Positions 1 through 7,428 of a stretch of 51,619 nt of DNA are shown here, in pieces (the first letter of the stretch is position 1; every line of letters begins with the position of its first letter). This stretch comes from Bacteroidales bacterium (GTDB lineage: Bacteria > Bacteroidota > Bacteroidia > Bacteroidales > 4484-276): assembly GCA_035647615.1 (NCBI GenBank), contig DASRND010000026.1:1-51619 (forward strand), in the 5' to 3' direction. The notes under the pieces are model-generated. The model worked only from the letters and a program-made list of their open reading frames with translations. It ran no database searches and was not told the origin of the DNA. The translations under genes were made by a program, and so were the position numbers.

Positions 1-119
1 TTGTCTGATTGGTACATATTAATTATTTCTCCGCCAACCTTTTCCTTAATATATTCTCCATTGAATAAATTGTTTAATAGAATTACGTCTTTCATATTTT
101 TGTTACTTGTATTATTCAT
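1..119 (-). CDS. 5' end of a leftward gene, cut by the window edge
   Basis: An open frame starts with ATG at 119 and runs off the left edge. It gives 39 residues beginning MNNTSNKNMKDVILLNNLF and ending near INMYQSD. A second in-frame ATG at 95 (MKDVILLNN) is an equally good start. I do not recognise the family from so short a piece. The gene is divergent from the glycoamidase gene at 440, and its AT-rich codons resemble the island genes rather than that neighbour. Confidence 0.5.
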   Translation of the reverse strand, partial: MNNTSNKNMKDVILLNNLFNGEYIKEKVGGEIINMYQSD

Positions 120-439
120 TTTTTGAGTTTGCAGTCAACATTTACTAGGGTGTTCGGTGATTGCCGACAACTTGTTTTTATGACCCCTCCCCGTTTTTTA
201 AATGTCCCATATCCGGTGCATTATGAAGACATTTTGCCTTTTTACTGAGGGTGCCATTTATTATGTGTTTTTGTTTCATCCATCAAAAGTAATTAAATTC
301 CTAAATCATAAAGTAAATTGCGCATCTTAAAATCAAGAAAATTATAAATCACTAAAAAAAAATCATGCTACTTTTGCTGATAGTATTTTCTAATGAGCGT
401 TTTGAAAAGTATGATACCAGAACTAAAAAATTAAATCCT
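120..439. other. Intergenic region upstream of the PNGase F-like gene
   Basis: This 320-nt AT-rich divergent intergenic region has no convincing ORF. I looked for a TAnnTTTG box on the plus strand and found no exact match close to the 440 start. The region must hold promoters for both divergent genes, but I cannot place them. Confidence 0.4.
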
Positions 440-2956
440 ATGAGAAAACTAACTACCCTTTTCTTATCGCTGCTTCTTGCGCTTGGCCTTCAGGCGCAGG
501 TTATCGAGCACATTTATGATTTCAACGATCTTGAAATCGGCAACTTAAATGGCGTGGACCACTGGACTACCGTTGCCAATAATGTTGGTGCCGAATTCGA
601 CCTCGAAGTGGCCTACTCCATGCTTGGCGCAGTAGCACCCGATGGAACACAAGCCTTGTTTTATGGGAATGGCGGCCCTAATGTTGGGCGTACAGCATCG
701 CGATTATCGCAGGAGGACTTCCCGTTTGACTTTTCGAAGGGCGGCCCGGTTGAAATAGAAATAACGGTTTTCAACGGATGGTGGGGTACTTTGTTTGGCT
801 TTGGCTACGATGCCAACAACAACGGCTTTTTGCTTCCGGGCATCGAAACGGTTATTAATATAGAACCCAACGAAGGCGGCTTCGGCTTTCATGTGGGCAA
901 CAAGGCTTTGCCACAGATTGTCAGCTTTTTTATGCCCAATGGCTCAATATTTCCGTTTACCTGGCCTTACGCTTCGCTGGAAGGATGGTTTCGCCACAAA
1001 CTGTTTCTCGACCTCGACGCCAACGATGGCGCAGGCAGCATCACTTATTTTGTGGCAGAAATGAACGGCGCCTTTGTTCCGGTGCAGGAAGTCACTGATC
1101 TTAACCTGGGGTTAACGCCCGGCTCGGGAACAAAAACCGACCCTGCCAAATGGACCAAGATGTTTATCCATGCCCTGGGGCATACCAGCGGATTCGACAA
1201 TATTATACTCCGCCAGCCCGAAACAGGAGGGTTGCTTTATCAATACATTACTTTCAATCCTATCGGCGACCATCTCACCACCGACGCGCCATTTGCGCTC
1301 ACAGCAACGACCAACCAGGGACTTCCTGTAAGTTTTGCCGTTACGGCTGGGCCTGCTACCGTCAGTGGAAATGTGGTTACGCTTACCGGCGAACCAGGAA
1401 TGGTCGAAATTACCGCCAGCCAGCCGGGAAATAGCACGGTGGCTCCGGCGGCAGATGTGATTCAATCGTTTGAAGTTATCGACCCGCTCACCGTTATTCC
1501 GCAAATGCAGATACGCAATGCCGTGGAAGGCGAAGTGGTGCGGATGCCCGAGCTGATGGCCATGTCGTTTGTGGTTTCCACCCAAATAGAACACCCCGAA
1601 ATACTGCGTGTAGCAGACGTGCAATTTGTAGTGGATGGCTTTGCGGTGAATGGTTTTGAGACCAACAATGGCTTTTTTATCGGCAACTGGACGCCGCCTT
1701 CTTACGGAACCTACACCGTAAACGTTTCTGCCACGAGTTCCGGGGGTGTCTCGGTTTCTGATGCCGTTAATTTTGAAGTGGTTTCGAGCGCGCCAACCAT
1801 GGATTTTAGTGTGATAGATTCGTACATCTTTACCGGAGAAAACAGTCTTGACACCAGCTTTGTCCTGCCCGCTTTTGCAGGAACCTATTCGCAGGTAACT
1901 GCAATTTTAAATTATGGCTGCCCCTGCGATCCCTGGGATCGGATAGGGCGGTGCGAGATTCGCGGAGCCAATGGCGAATGGATGGAGTTGTTCAAATATG
2001 TATCGCCTTATGGCGTGGCCTGCGACGACGAGATCGACATCACTGATTTTGTGTCGCAGTTGCAGGGCAGGGTCGATTTCAGGATTAATTTCCCGCAATC
2101 CGTCACCTCCATCACCTTCCATTACCAGGCCGGCACGCCCGAATATAAATACAGTTGGATGGATAACCTTTGGCAGGATTTATATCCCTTTGGCGATTAT
2201 GCCAACCTGCAGCCGGTGGAGCCTTACACCTTAAACTTTAGCACCGGCATCGAAAAGGTGCATCTCCGCCTGATGTGTGGCGGGTTTTCGTGGGGCGAAA
2301 CAAACACTTCCAACGCAGCCGAATTTTACGAAGCCACCCATAATATCAAGATCAACGGGGCGGTAGAATTCCAGCAGCACCTGTGGCAAACCTGCAATCC
2401 AAGCCCCAGCGGATGCCAGCCCCAAAGCGGCACCTGGTTTCACAACCGCCATGGCTGGTGCCCGGGAAGCATCCCGATTTTGTGGCAGTACGATCTCACG
2501 CCCTGGCTATCGTTTTCGGATGTAAATCTGATGTATGAATTCTTTCCCGGCTACATCGACTACTGCCATCCCAACCATCCCGACTGCGTAACCGGCGTCA
2601 CCTGTTCCAACTGCAACGACACCTGGAACCCCGAGATCGACGTGGCCGGCGGCCTGGTGACCTTTAGCAACGATTTGATCCTGACATCCATCAAAGAGGT
2701 GGTGTCGTTTCAGGATTTAAAAATAAACATCGAACCCAATCCTTCCGACGGACAGTTTGCATTTTCCACTTCCGGCAGAAACACCATCCAAAAAGCGGAC
2801 GTGAAAATCTACGACCTGACCGGAACAATGGTTTACAAATTTAGCTGGAACGGCGAAAAAACAAACATAGATTTAGCCGGACACCCCAAAGGAATGTACA
2901 TACTAACGGTAACTACCAGCGATGGGATCAAAACAGAGAAACTGGTGATTCGATAG
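440..2956 (+). CDS. Secreted PNGase F-type peptide:N-glycosidase with T9SS sorting domain
   Basis: The 838-aa product probably removes whole N-glycans from glycoprotein asparagines outside the cell. I chose the ATG at 440 because it begins a clear signal peptide (MRKLTTLFLSLLLALGLQAQ); the frame is open from 365 but that adds a non-signal stretch. Residues about 20-270 look like a jelly-roll or lectin-type domain, followed by Ig-like segments. The PNGase F pair of domains then starts near residue 470, with the CPCDPWDR...GEW...PYG pattern. The acidic residue of the family's D-x-WDR motif is catalytic in Flavobacterium PNGase F. The second half has N-AAEF, PQSGTW and WCPG, typical of the C-terminal PNGase F domain. 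The last 75 residues are a T9SS type A sorting domain (EPNPSDGQF... ending KTEKLVIR). The gene is more GC-rich than the island next to it. An alternative is a PNGase F-fold protein without activity. Confidence 0.78.
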   Translation: MRKLTTLFLSLLLALGLQAQVIEHIYDFNDLEIGNLNGVDHWTTVANNVGAEFDLEVAYSMLGAVAPDGTQALFYGNGGPNVGRTASRLSQEDFPFDFSKGGPVEIEITVFNGWWGTLFGFGYDANNNGFLLPGIETVINIEPNEGGFGFHVGNKALPQIVSFFMPNGSIFPFTWPYASLEGWFRHKLFLDLDANDGAGSITYFVAEMNGAFVPVQEVTDLNLGLTPGSGTKTDPAKWTKMFIHALGHTSGFDNIILRQPETGGLLYQYITFNPIGDHLTTDAPFALTATTNQGLPVSFAVTAGPATVSGNVVTLTGEPGMVEITASQPGNSTVAPAADVIQSFEVIDPLTVIPQMQIRNAVEGEVVRMPELMAMSFVVSTQIEHPEILRVADVQFVVDGFAVNGFETNNGFFIGNWTPPSYGTYTVNVSATSSGGVSVSDAVNFEVVSSAPTMDFSVIDSYIFTGENSLDTSFVLPAFAGTYSQVTAILNYGCPCDPWDRIGRCEIRGANGEWMELFKYVSPYGVACDDEIDITDFVSQLQGRVDFRINFPQSVTSITFHYQAGTPEYKYSWMDNLWQDLYPFGDYANLQPVEPYTLNFSTGIEKVHLRLMCGGFSWGETNTSNAAEFYEATHNIKINGAVEFQQHLWQTCNPSPSGCQPQSGTWFHNRHGWCPGSIPILWQYDLTPWLSFSDVNLMYEFFPGYIDYCHPNHPDCVTGVTCSNCNDTWNPEIDVAGGLVTFSNDLILTSIKEVVSFQDLKINIEPNPSDGQFAFSTSGRNTIQKADVKIYDLTGTMVYKFSWNGEKTNIDLAGHPKGMYILTVTTSDGIKTEKLVIR

Positions 2957-2985
2957 TCAGCTTGTAGAAATATGGAATTGTAGAG

Positions 2986-3020
2986 ACGCGCATTCCGTGG
3001 TTACGGGATGCGCGTTTTTG
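2986..3020 (+). terminator. Rho-independent terminator of the PNGase F-like gene
   Basis: ACGCGCAT and ATGCGCGT arms enclose a short interior (TCCGTGGTTACGGG) that can extend the stem, followed by TTTTT. It lies 30 nt after the stop codon at 2956. Near-copies of this hairpin recur at 13920 (perfect), 6714 (weaker) and 15293 (decayed). Confidence 0.8.
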
Positions 3021-3133
3021 TTATTAATTAGAAATTACTGCAGAGCTTCGTTTTGTTTCTGGATATAGGAATCCGAGGATTAGGAACGTCTTCGAAAAAT
3101 TACGAAAATTGAAAATTTGTAAATATTCATACC

Positions 3134-3181
3134 TGCCATTTAACGCGATAGCGCATTGGGGCGTTAGGCTTAAAGCTGGCA
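3134..3181. repeat. Palindromic attC-like site at the 3' end of the J-domain gene
   Basis: Nested inverted repeats are visible: TGCCA (3134-3138) with TGGCA (3177-3181), and TAACGC (3141-3146) with GCGTTA (3161-3166). Read on the minus strand, in the direction of the gene that ends at 3199, it contains GCCTAAC and GTTAAAT. These fit the integron attC core patterns RYYYAAC and GTTRRRY. At about 32 nt between core boxes it is shorter than ordinary attC sites, so it may be a decayed site or an unrelated palindrome. Confidence 0.4.
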
Positions 3182-3198
3182 TGTAGTAAAACATGGTT

Positions 3199-5166
3199 TT
3201 AGCCTTTCGTTTTTTTCAAGCATCGATTCATTCTTTTTTGAATCGCCTTCAGCTCACTATTAGTTGATCTATCACGATAGCTTAATGGGAGTTCAAAGAA
3301 CAACTTAGACCAATGAAGTGCCGACTCCCATTTATTCAGCTTGACCAGGGCCGTAGTTATTCGATTTATCTCATATCCGATTTGTAATTCACCAGTGTTT
3401 TTTGGATGAAACTGTTCACCTAGTTTCAATATTTCTTTCAAATAATTTTCAGATGTTCTTACTACGTCTTCAGGAGAACGCCCAATAGAAAACCAGACCA
3501 ATTCTCTTTCTTTAGACACAGATGTTTCTTTAAATTTCCTAAGCAGAGTTATATCTCTTCTCCAAGCAATATCAAACTCAGTTTCACTTGACGCACCATC
3601 TTTATATTCTCTTATTTTGTGTAAATCTTGTAGAGCAAAATTGATGTACTGATTGGTCACCTCAATTCTCATTTCTTTTTCTTGAGATTGGGGTTCCATT
3701 AGAAAAGCAAAAATATAACCGTTCTCTTTCCTTTTAGTGCTATCTAAGCTGGATAAGATATTCAACTTTTCTTCTCGCAATTCATCTGGGAGGTTATTGA
3801 GATGGACTATGAACTCGTGTATTATTTCGTACTTCTTGAATTGACGGTTGAAATTATCTTTAAAATAATTTACCTCAAAGATTATTTTCTCTATAGGAAT
3901 TCCACTAAAATTCTTGATAAGACCAATCAGAATTTCGTTTACACGGATATCGTAGTATTTTTCGAACAAGTGGCCTTCATTTGGTTTACTGAATGCGCTC
4001 AAGTATTCAGCTTTTTGATTTTCTTGAAGTAGCTCAAATCGATCTGATGAATACGGTGCAATAGTCAAGCTATCGCTAGAGGTATTTGTTTCAGTTGAAT
4101 AGTTTGAATTAGAGATGATGCTAGCAAAGCCGTATTCTGATATGAAGCTGTTTACTTTATTGGCACAGACAATTTTCAAATCATTCTCTCCAAGGAATTT
4201 TTTTCTTGCTTTTTCATATCGTTCCCTGGAAATTTTGCCAAGTCGAAATGCATTTTCAGCCTGATTCAAATGGCGAAGGGTTATCGAACCTCCGAACTTA
4301 CTTTTAAGCAAATCCAAATCTAATATGTGTTTTAATTTAGGTTTAGAATCAGATTCGTTAAGGACAACCCAATCCTGAACACATCTTTCGATAAGTTTTA
4401 AAGTGATTTGGGTAGCTTCTTTTAGTTCATCTCGCATTTCAAATCGAGCAAGTGACTTACATATTTTGTATATCTCATTGCTACGCTCGACATGCACCCT
4501 AATGGAATGCCCGACATAAGGGCTACTATTTTCACCTAGAAGTCTTTGAATTTCCTTAAGGTGAAGAAATAATCTATCAGTTGCAAATGCATCTGCATAG
4601 ATCACTGCTAAATTATAGTGGGCACTGAAAATAAAGTCCTCAATGTTTTTCGGGGAAACAACGAATGAACCAGCACTGTCAGCACCTGAGTCGAAATATG
4701 AACTTTGGGAAATCAGCTCTATAAAAAGATCGTAAGTGCGATTTACCGCTTGCATTGTCTTAAGGTTCCCTCCCTTGTCAGGGTGATGTTCTTTAGCAGC
4801 TCTTTTGTAAAGCACTTTCAGCTTAGCAAGGTCAATATCATCTTCTATTTTTAATAATTTGATGCCTTGGGGATCGGCCTTCTCAAGAATTGATTTTAAG
4901 CGTAATGAACTGTAGTCAGAGGTCTTAACAATCCTCGCGTTGTCTTCAAGGATAGAATTGATAAATTCGATTTCTGGTGTTGAATAGCTGTAGGCAAGAA
5001 AATCTTCTAGTAAATCAATTGTTCTATTTTGGATATCCCGTTTATTTTCAATTGAATTAATTGAAGTGTACTCAACGATTACCTGACGCGCGCTATGATA
5101 TTTAGAAATTCCTTCGGATAATAGCAAGTTATTACTTGATTGTATTGAAAGTGATTTGGATTCCAT
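3199..5166 (-). CDS. Large protein with an internal J-domain, function unknown
   Basis: The 655-aa protein has a J-domain-like segment at about residues 98-155, with the diagnostic HPD at 128-130 (KRAAKEHHPDKGG) and flanking helices. In DnaJ-type co-chaperones this tripeptide stimulates an Hsp70 ATPase, so a partnership with DnaK is a reasonable inference. The rest is unlike DnaJ: the J-domain is not N-terminal, and there is no G/F linker, no zinc finger and no recognisable C-terminal substrate domain. The remaining 500 residues are mostly helical and charged, possibly helical repeats. No signal peptide or membrane helix is seen. It follows the GIY-YIG gene by 185 nt and is the last gene of its leftward unit. 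It is AT-rich like the other island genes. I do not recognise the full-length family. Confidence 0.65.
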   Translation of the reverse strand: MESKSLSIQSSNNLLLSEGISKYHSARQVIVEYTSINSIENKRDIQNRTIDLLEDFLAYSYSTPEIEFINSILEDNARIVKTSDYSSLRLKSILEKADPQGIKLLKIEDDIDLAKLKVLYKRAAKEHHPDKGGNLKTMQAVNRTYDLFIELISQSSYFDSGADSAGSFVVSPKNIEDFIFSAHYNLAVIYADAFATDRLFLHLKEIQRLLGENSSPYVGHSIRVHVERSNEIYKICKSLARFEMRDELKEATQITLKLIERCVQDWVVLNESDSKPKLKHILDLDLLKSKFGGSITLRHLNQAENAFRLGKISRERYEKARKKFLGENDLKIVCANKVNSFISEYGFASIISNSNYSTETNTSSDSLTIAPYSSDRFELLQENQKAEYLSAFSKPNEGHLFEKYYDIRVNEILIGLIKNFSGIPIEKIIFEVNYFKDNFNRQFKKYEIIHEFIVHLNNLPDELREEKLNILSSLDSTKRKENGYIFAFLMEPQSQEKEMRIEVTNQYINFALQDLHKIREYKDGASSETEFDIAWRRDITLLRKFKETSVSKERELVWFSIGRSPEDVVRTSENYLKEILKLGEQFHPKNTGELQIGYEINRITTALVKLNKWESALHWSKLFFELPLSYRDRSTNSELKAIQKRMNRCLKKTKG

Positions 5167-5351
5167 TTTTAGATGATTTATTAGTTGCTTTTTTCAGAAT
5201 ACAAATGAAGAATATCGGTTTGAATATGGCAAGCTTGGCATTTCAACGCTCCAAACTTTCAGTTTACTACTATGTTCATTTATTGCTACCATCTTCATTT
5301 ATAGCACTATCTGCCAAATGCACTATATTTTTTGTTACCACATGTATTTCA

Positions 5352-6308
5352 TTATAATCTTTCAATAATGTATTTATTATCCTTTGATTTGCTGACTTTT
5401 AGATTTGTTCCATTTTGTATTTTCAAAGTCTCTTGATAAATACTATCTCCAAGTTTCAGAACTCCACTTCTTGATTTTCTGTCCTTTGACCCAATCGTAT
5501 ATTTTGCAATAAAGTCCGTATTTCCGGCTTTGAAGTCCAAAGAATAAGAAATTGGTTGTCCTGATTTCTCCGCTGGGAATAAGTGTTTGTTTTCAACTTT
5601 AATTCTTATGTTACGGCTTTTAACATCACTTTCCGAGATGTTATCAATGTATACAATTCCAGAAGTAGAAATGCCAAGAGGCTTTTTTGTAATTTCTGTT
5701 TTGTTTGTTTTCATTTTTTCAGGATTTTGATTTTTAAAGTCTGAACTTTTAATTGCAATCGAAGCACAATTTTTTCTTAATTGCTTTATTTGATTTAGAT
5801 ATGGATTCTCAGGATTTTTATGGTCAATATTTAAAATCGGTTTTAATTGTTTTATTATTTCTGTCTCTAATTTGTCAATTTTCTCTTTGCTTTCAGGATA
5901 TTCGTAAAATGACAAAGCCATATTCTTTTTCATCCAGTCTGTAATTTTTATTTCACTTGGGTTGTCAAATTTGAAATGGCTAAATCTCCTTTTTGCATAG
6001 TCACTGTCATTCCTTGGAATTGGCATTAAATTCTCTTGAAAGCATAATATTGAACCGATAGACTTTCTGACTGTCGAACTTCCAGTTTTCCCAGTTGTAA
6101 AATGCGTTTTTGAATCTCTATTTTCTTGGCTTGATTCAGTTTTCCCAATGTATATTATTTGATGTTTAGAAACTGAATCACCTAATAATGGAAAGTCGTT
6201 GCCAATATAAAAAAACGCATAAATTCCAGGAAGCTGTGAAAATGTCTTGGTTTTCAAAAAATCAGATTCTCTTTCTTTAAGTAATTCTATAATTTCTTCT
6301 GTTGTCAT
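5352..6308 (-). CDS. GIY-YIG nuclease-domain protein with unknown C-terminal domain
   Basis: The 318-aa protein starts with a GIY-YIG fold: GIY at residues 28-30 (QLPGIYAFF), YIG at 53-55 (IIYIGKT), a basic/His segment (NRDSKTHF) after it, and the family's acidic position in KLETEIIKQLKP around 148-150 followed by N160. GIY-YIG domains cut DNA with one divalent metal. Residues from about 200 form a second, probably beta-rich domain that I cannot name; it might read DNA or a modified base. The gene is the first of the leftward unit behind module A, whose leader ORF ends 120 nt upstream. The J-domain gene follows. A defence or mobile-element role is plausible from context, but no specific system is established by the sequence. 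Confidence 0.7.
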   Translation of the reverse strand: MTTEEIIELLKERESDFLKTKTFSQLPGIYAFFYIGNDFPLLGDSVSKHQIIYIGKTESSQENRDSKTHFTTGKTGSSTVRKSIGSILCFQENLMPIPRNDSDYAKRRFSHFKFDNPSEIKITDWMKKNMALSFYEYPESKEKIDKLETEIIKQLKPILNIDHKNPENPYLNQIKQLRKNCASIAIKSSDFKNQNPEKMKTNKTEITKKPLGISTSGIVYIDNISESDVKSRNIRIKVENKHLFPAEKSGQPISYSLDFKAGNTDFIAKYTIGSKDRKSRSGVLKLGDSIYQETLKIQNGTNLKVSKSKDNKYIIERL

Positions 6309-6379
6309 CGGTCTCTTTTATATGTGTGGTAACGTCTGTGTAAATGTAATATCGCGTTTATTTCTTCATTACAACTTGC

Positions 6380-6421
6380 AAAAGGTACACTTACACATTT
6401 GGGCTTGCATGTGTACCTTTT
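6380..6421. repeat. Inverted repeat inserted into module A
   Basis: Arms of 11 bp (AAAAGGTACAC at 6380-6390 and GTGTACCTTTT at 6411-6421) flank a 20-nt centre. A second possible pairing, TACACAT/ATGTGTA, lies inside. Module C has nearly the same flanking bases without the palindrome, so it looks like an insertion into an older copy. Confidence 0.6.
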
Positions 6422-6428
6422 ACACAAC

Positions 6429-6638
6429 TTAGCCGAAATCACCCAACGGATTGATAATGTTTCTCAGCTCATCTTTTGAAAAATCGTGTTGAGCACAATT
6501 GAAAAACTCAGTTGTTTTTAAACTTCCGCAGTCCCTCTCAAAAATCAGGCTTACCGCGGACTTCTCGCGGTGTGTGTCATTAGCCAATGTGATTACAGGG
6601 TTTCTCATTCGCTTTGCGCTCATTAATTTACACGGCAA
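6429..6638 (-). pseudogene. Tyrosine recombinase head-tail remnant (module A leader ORF)
   Basis: The frame gives 69 residues; the start matching the other copies is the ATG at 6608 (MRNPVITLANDTHREKS). This resembles the first 25 or so residues of Bacteroidetes integron/phage-type tyrosine recombinases. After SLIFERD it passes directly to LKTTEFFN...NIINPLGDFG. That resembles the C-terminal tail of the same enzymes, which normally read KTTEIYTHV with the catalytic tyrosine and end in a NPLDD-like motif. The whole catalytic core is missing and the tyrosine position reads F. It cannot be an active recombinase. It may survive as a leader ORF or simply as duplicated debris. Confidence 0.6.
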
Positions 6639-6643
6639 AGCTA
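6636..6643 (-). promoter_or_regulatory. -7 box TAGCTTTG of module A
   Basis: On the minus strand this is TAGCTTTG, an exact match to the Bacteroidetes TAnnTTTG consensus. It lies 28 nt upstream of the leader ATG at 6608. The equivalent boxes in modules B, C and D lie 27-29 nt from their ATGs. No clear -33 TTG is conserved among the copies. Confidence 0.5.
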
Positions 6644-6868
6644 AGCAATACTTCTTTTCAAATGGTTTTAAAAGTCAAGGGAATTGAAAGTTTCTAATTT
6701 TCGAGATAATTCGGACGTGCATCCCGTACCCATGAGATGCGCTTTTTTTTATCATTAATGCTGACGGTATGGTTAGTTGCCGTTTTCGGGGCACTTTCCT
6801 GTCAAGTTACACGGAACTTTATGCGTGGCCTTAAATCACAATGTTTTATGACCGTGGTTAGCTGGCGT

Positions 6869-7111
6869 TTATATTTTCCCTTCGTGTAAATCCCAAATCG
6901 GAAAGCACATTTCGTAATCATTCCAAATTATGTCTCCGTAATCAATCGAATAGTTTCTAAATCGTTTCTCATCAAGAAATTTCCTGGTCATTGGATTTTT
7001 TGCATTCTTTAAAAATCGTGAGAAATCAATCAATCTCTCAACTCCATCGGAGAATGAAAATTTAATTTTATACCCTCCAATGTAATCTGCTTTTGTAATG
7101 GAGATTACCAT
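6869..7111 (-). CDS. DUF2442-family small protein (antitoxin-like)
   Basis: The 80-aa protein matches the DUF2442 pattern: a beta-strand start (MVISITKADYIGGYKIKFSF), DGVER--DFS in the middle, and a C-terminal IIWNDYEMCFPIWDLHEG. The family is small and often sits beside DUF4160; such pairs are catalogued as putative toxin-antitoxin modules, but I know of no firm biochemistry. The ATG at 7111 is 4 nt after the stop of the DUF4160-like frame, so the two are probably co-translated. It is the last gene before module A and lies downstream of the yeeABC-like operon. Confidence 0.75.
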   Translation of the reverse strand: MVISITKADYIGGYKIKFSFSDGVERLIDFSRFLKNAKNPMTRKFLDEKRFRNYSIDYGDIIWNDYEMCFPIWDLHEGKI

Positions 7112-7115
7112 AATC

Positions 7116-7406
7116 CTATATTTTTTTTGTTATTTTTTCCGGAGAAATTTCAATATTGTAAACAAAGAAATCTATCCACTTTCTTACAATATCATCTCGG
7201 TAAAGTTCTATTATTTTCTTGAACTTTTTCAAGTTTTGAACATCCAGAGGTTCTTTGCCTTGAACATCTTTTATCACAATCTTTTTGAACTTACCGTTTT
7301 TAAAGAATATTTTATTTTTGCTGCATCTTTTCCTTCCGTCGTCTGATGGGGGTAGGCAAGCTCTTTTGTAATTTTTGGTCTGAGCGATGACTTGTGCGAA
7401 TTGCAA
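7116..7406 (-). CDS. DUF4160-like protein, apparently missing its normal N-terminus
   Basis: The last 65 residues (KIFFKNGKFKKIVIKD...WIDFFVYNIEISPEKITKK) match the C-terminal half of DUF4160 proteins. These normally start with a MPxI...FFYSNEHxPxHVHV segment carrying a histidine-rich motif. Here the first 30 residues (MQFAQVIAQTKNYKRACLPPS) show none of that and come from DNA that looks like intergenic sequence, so the gene is probably 5'-truncated. It lies 22 nt after the stop of the YeeC-like gene and 4 nt before the DUF2442 gene. If the pair is a toxin-antitoxin module, this partner is likely inactive. Confidence 0.55.
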   Translation of the reverse strand: MQFAQVIAQTKNYKRACLPPSDDGRKRCSKNKIFFKNGKFKKIVIKDVQGKEPLDVQNLKKFKKIIELYRDDIVRKWIDFFVYNIEISPEKITKKI

Positions 7407-7428
7407 ATGTGTATGGCTTTTGGATTGG

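Larger units (their letters stand above)
6330..6810 (-). repeat. Promoter-leader module A
   Basis: This is the intergenic stretch between the DUF2442 gene and the GIY-YIG gene, and one of four related modules in the island. Read leftward it has a GTAACTTG-type stretch (near 6806), a decayed terminator-like hairpin (6714-6741), a TAGCTTTG box (6636-6643), the recombinase head-tail ORF (to 6429), a 42-nt palindrome (6380-6421) and a conserved leader ending at AACGT (6330). The last part matches module C closely. Confidence 0.65.

Noticed and set aside
365-439. N-terminal extension of the PNGase F-like frame to 365
   Set aside because: The extension places 25 residues before a textbook signal peptide; the ATG at 440 is a far better start.
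5231-5320. attC-like site between the J-domain and GIY-YIG genes (TTGGCA / TGCCAA)
   Set aside because: Only a 6-bp inverted repeat about 75 nt apart, without core boxes; not above chance.
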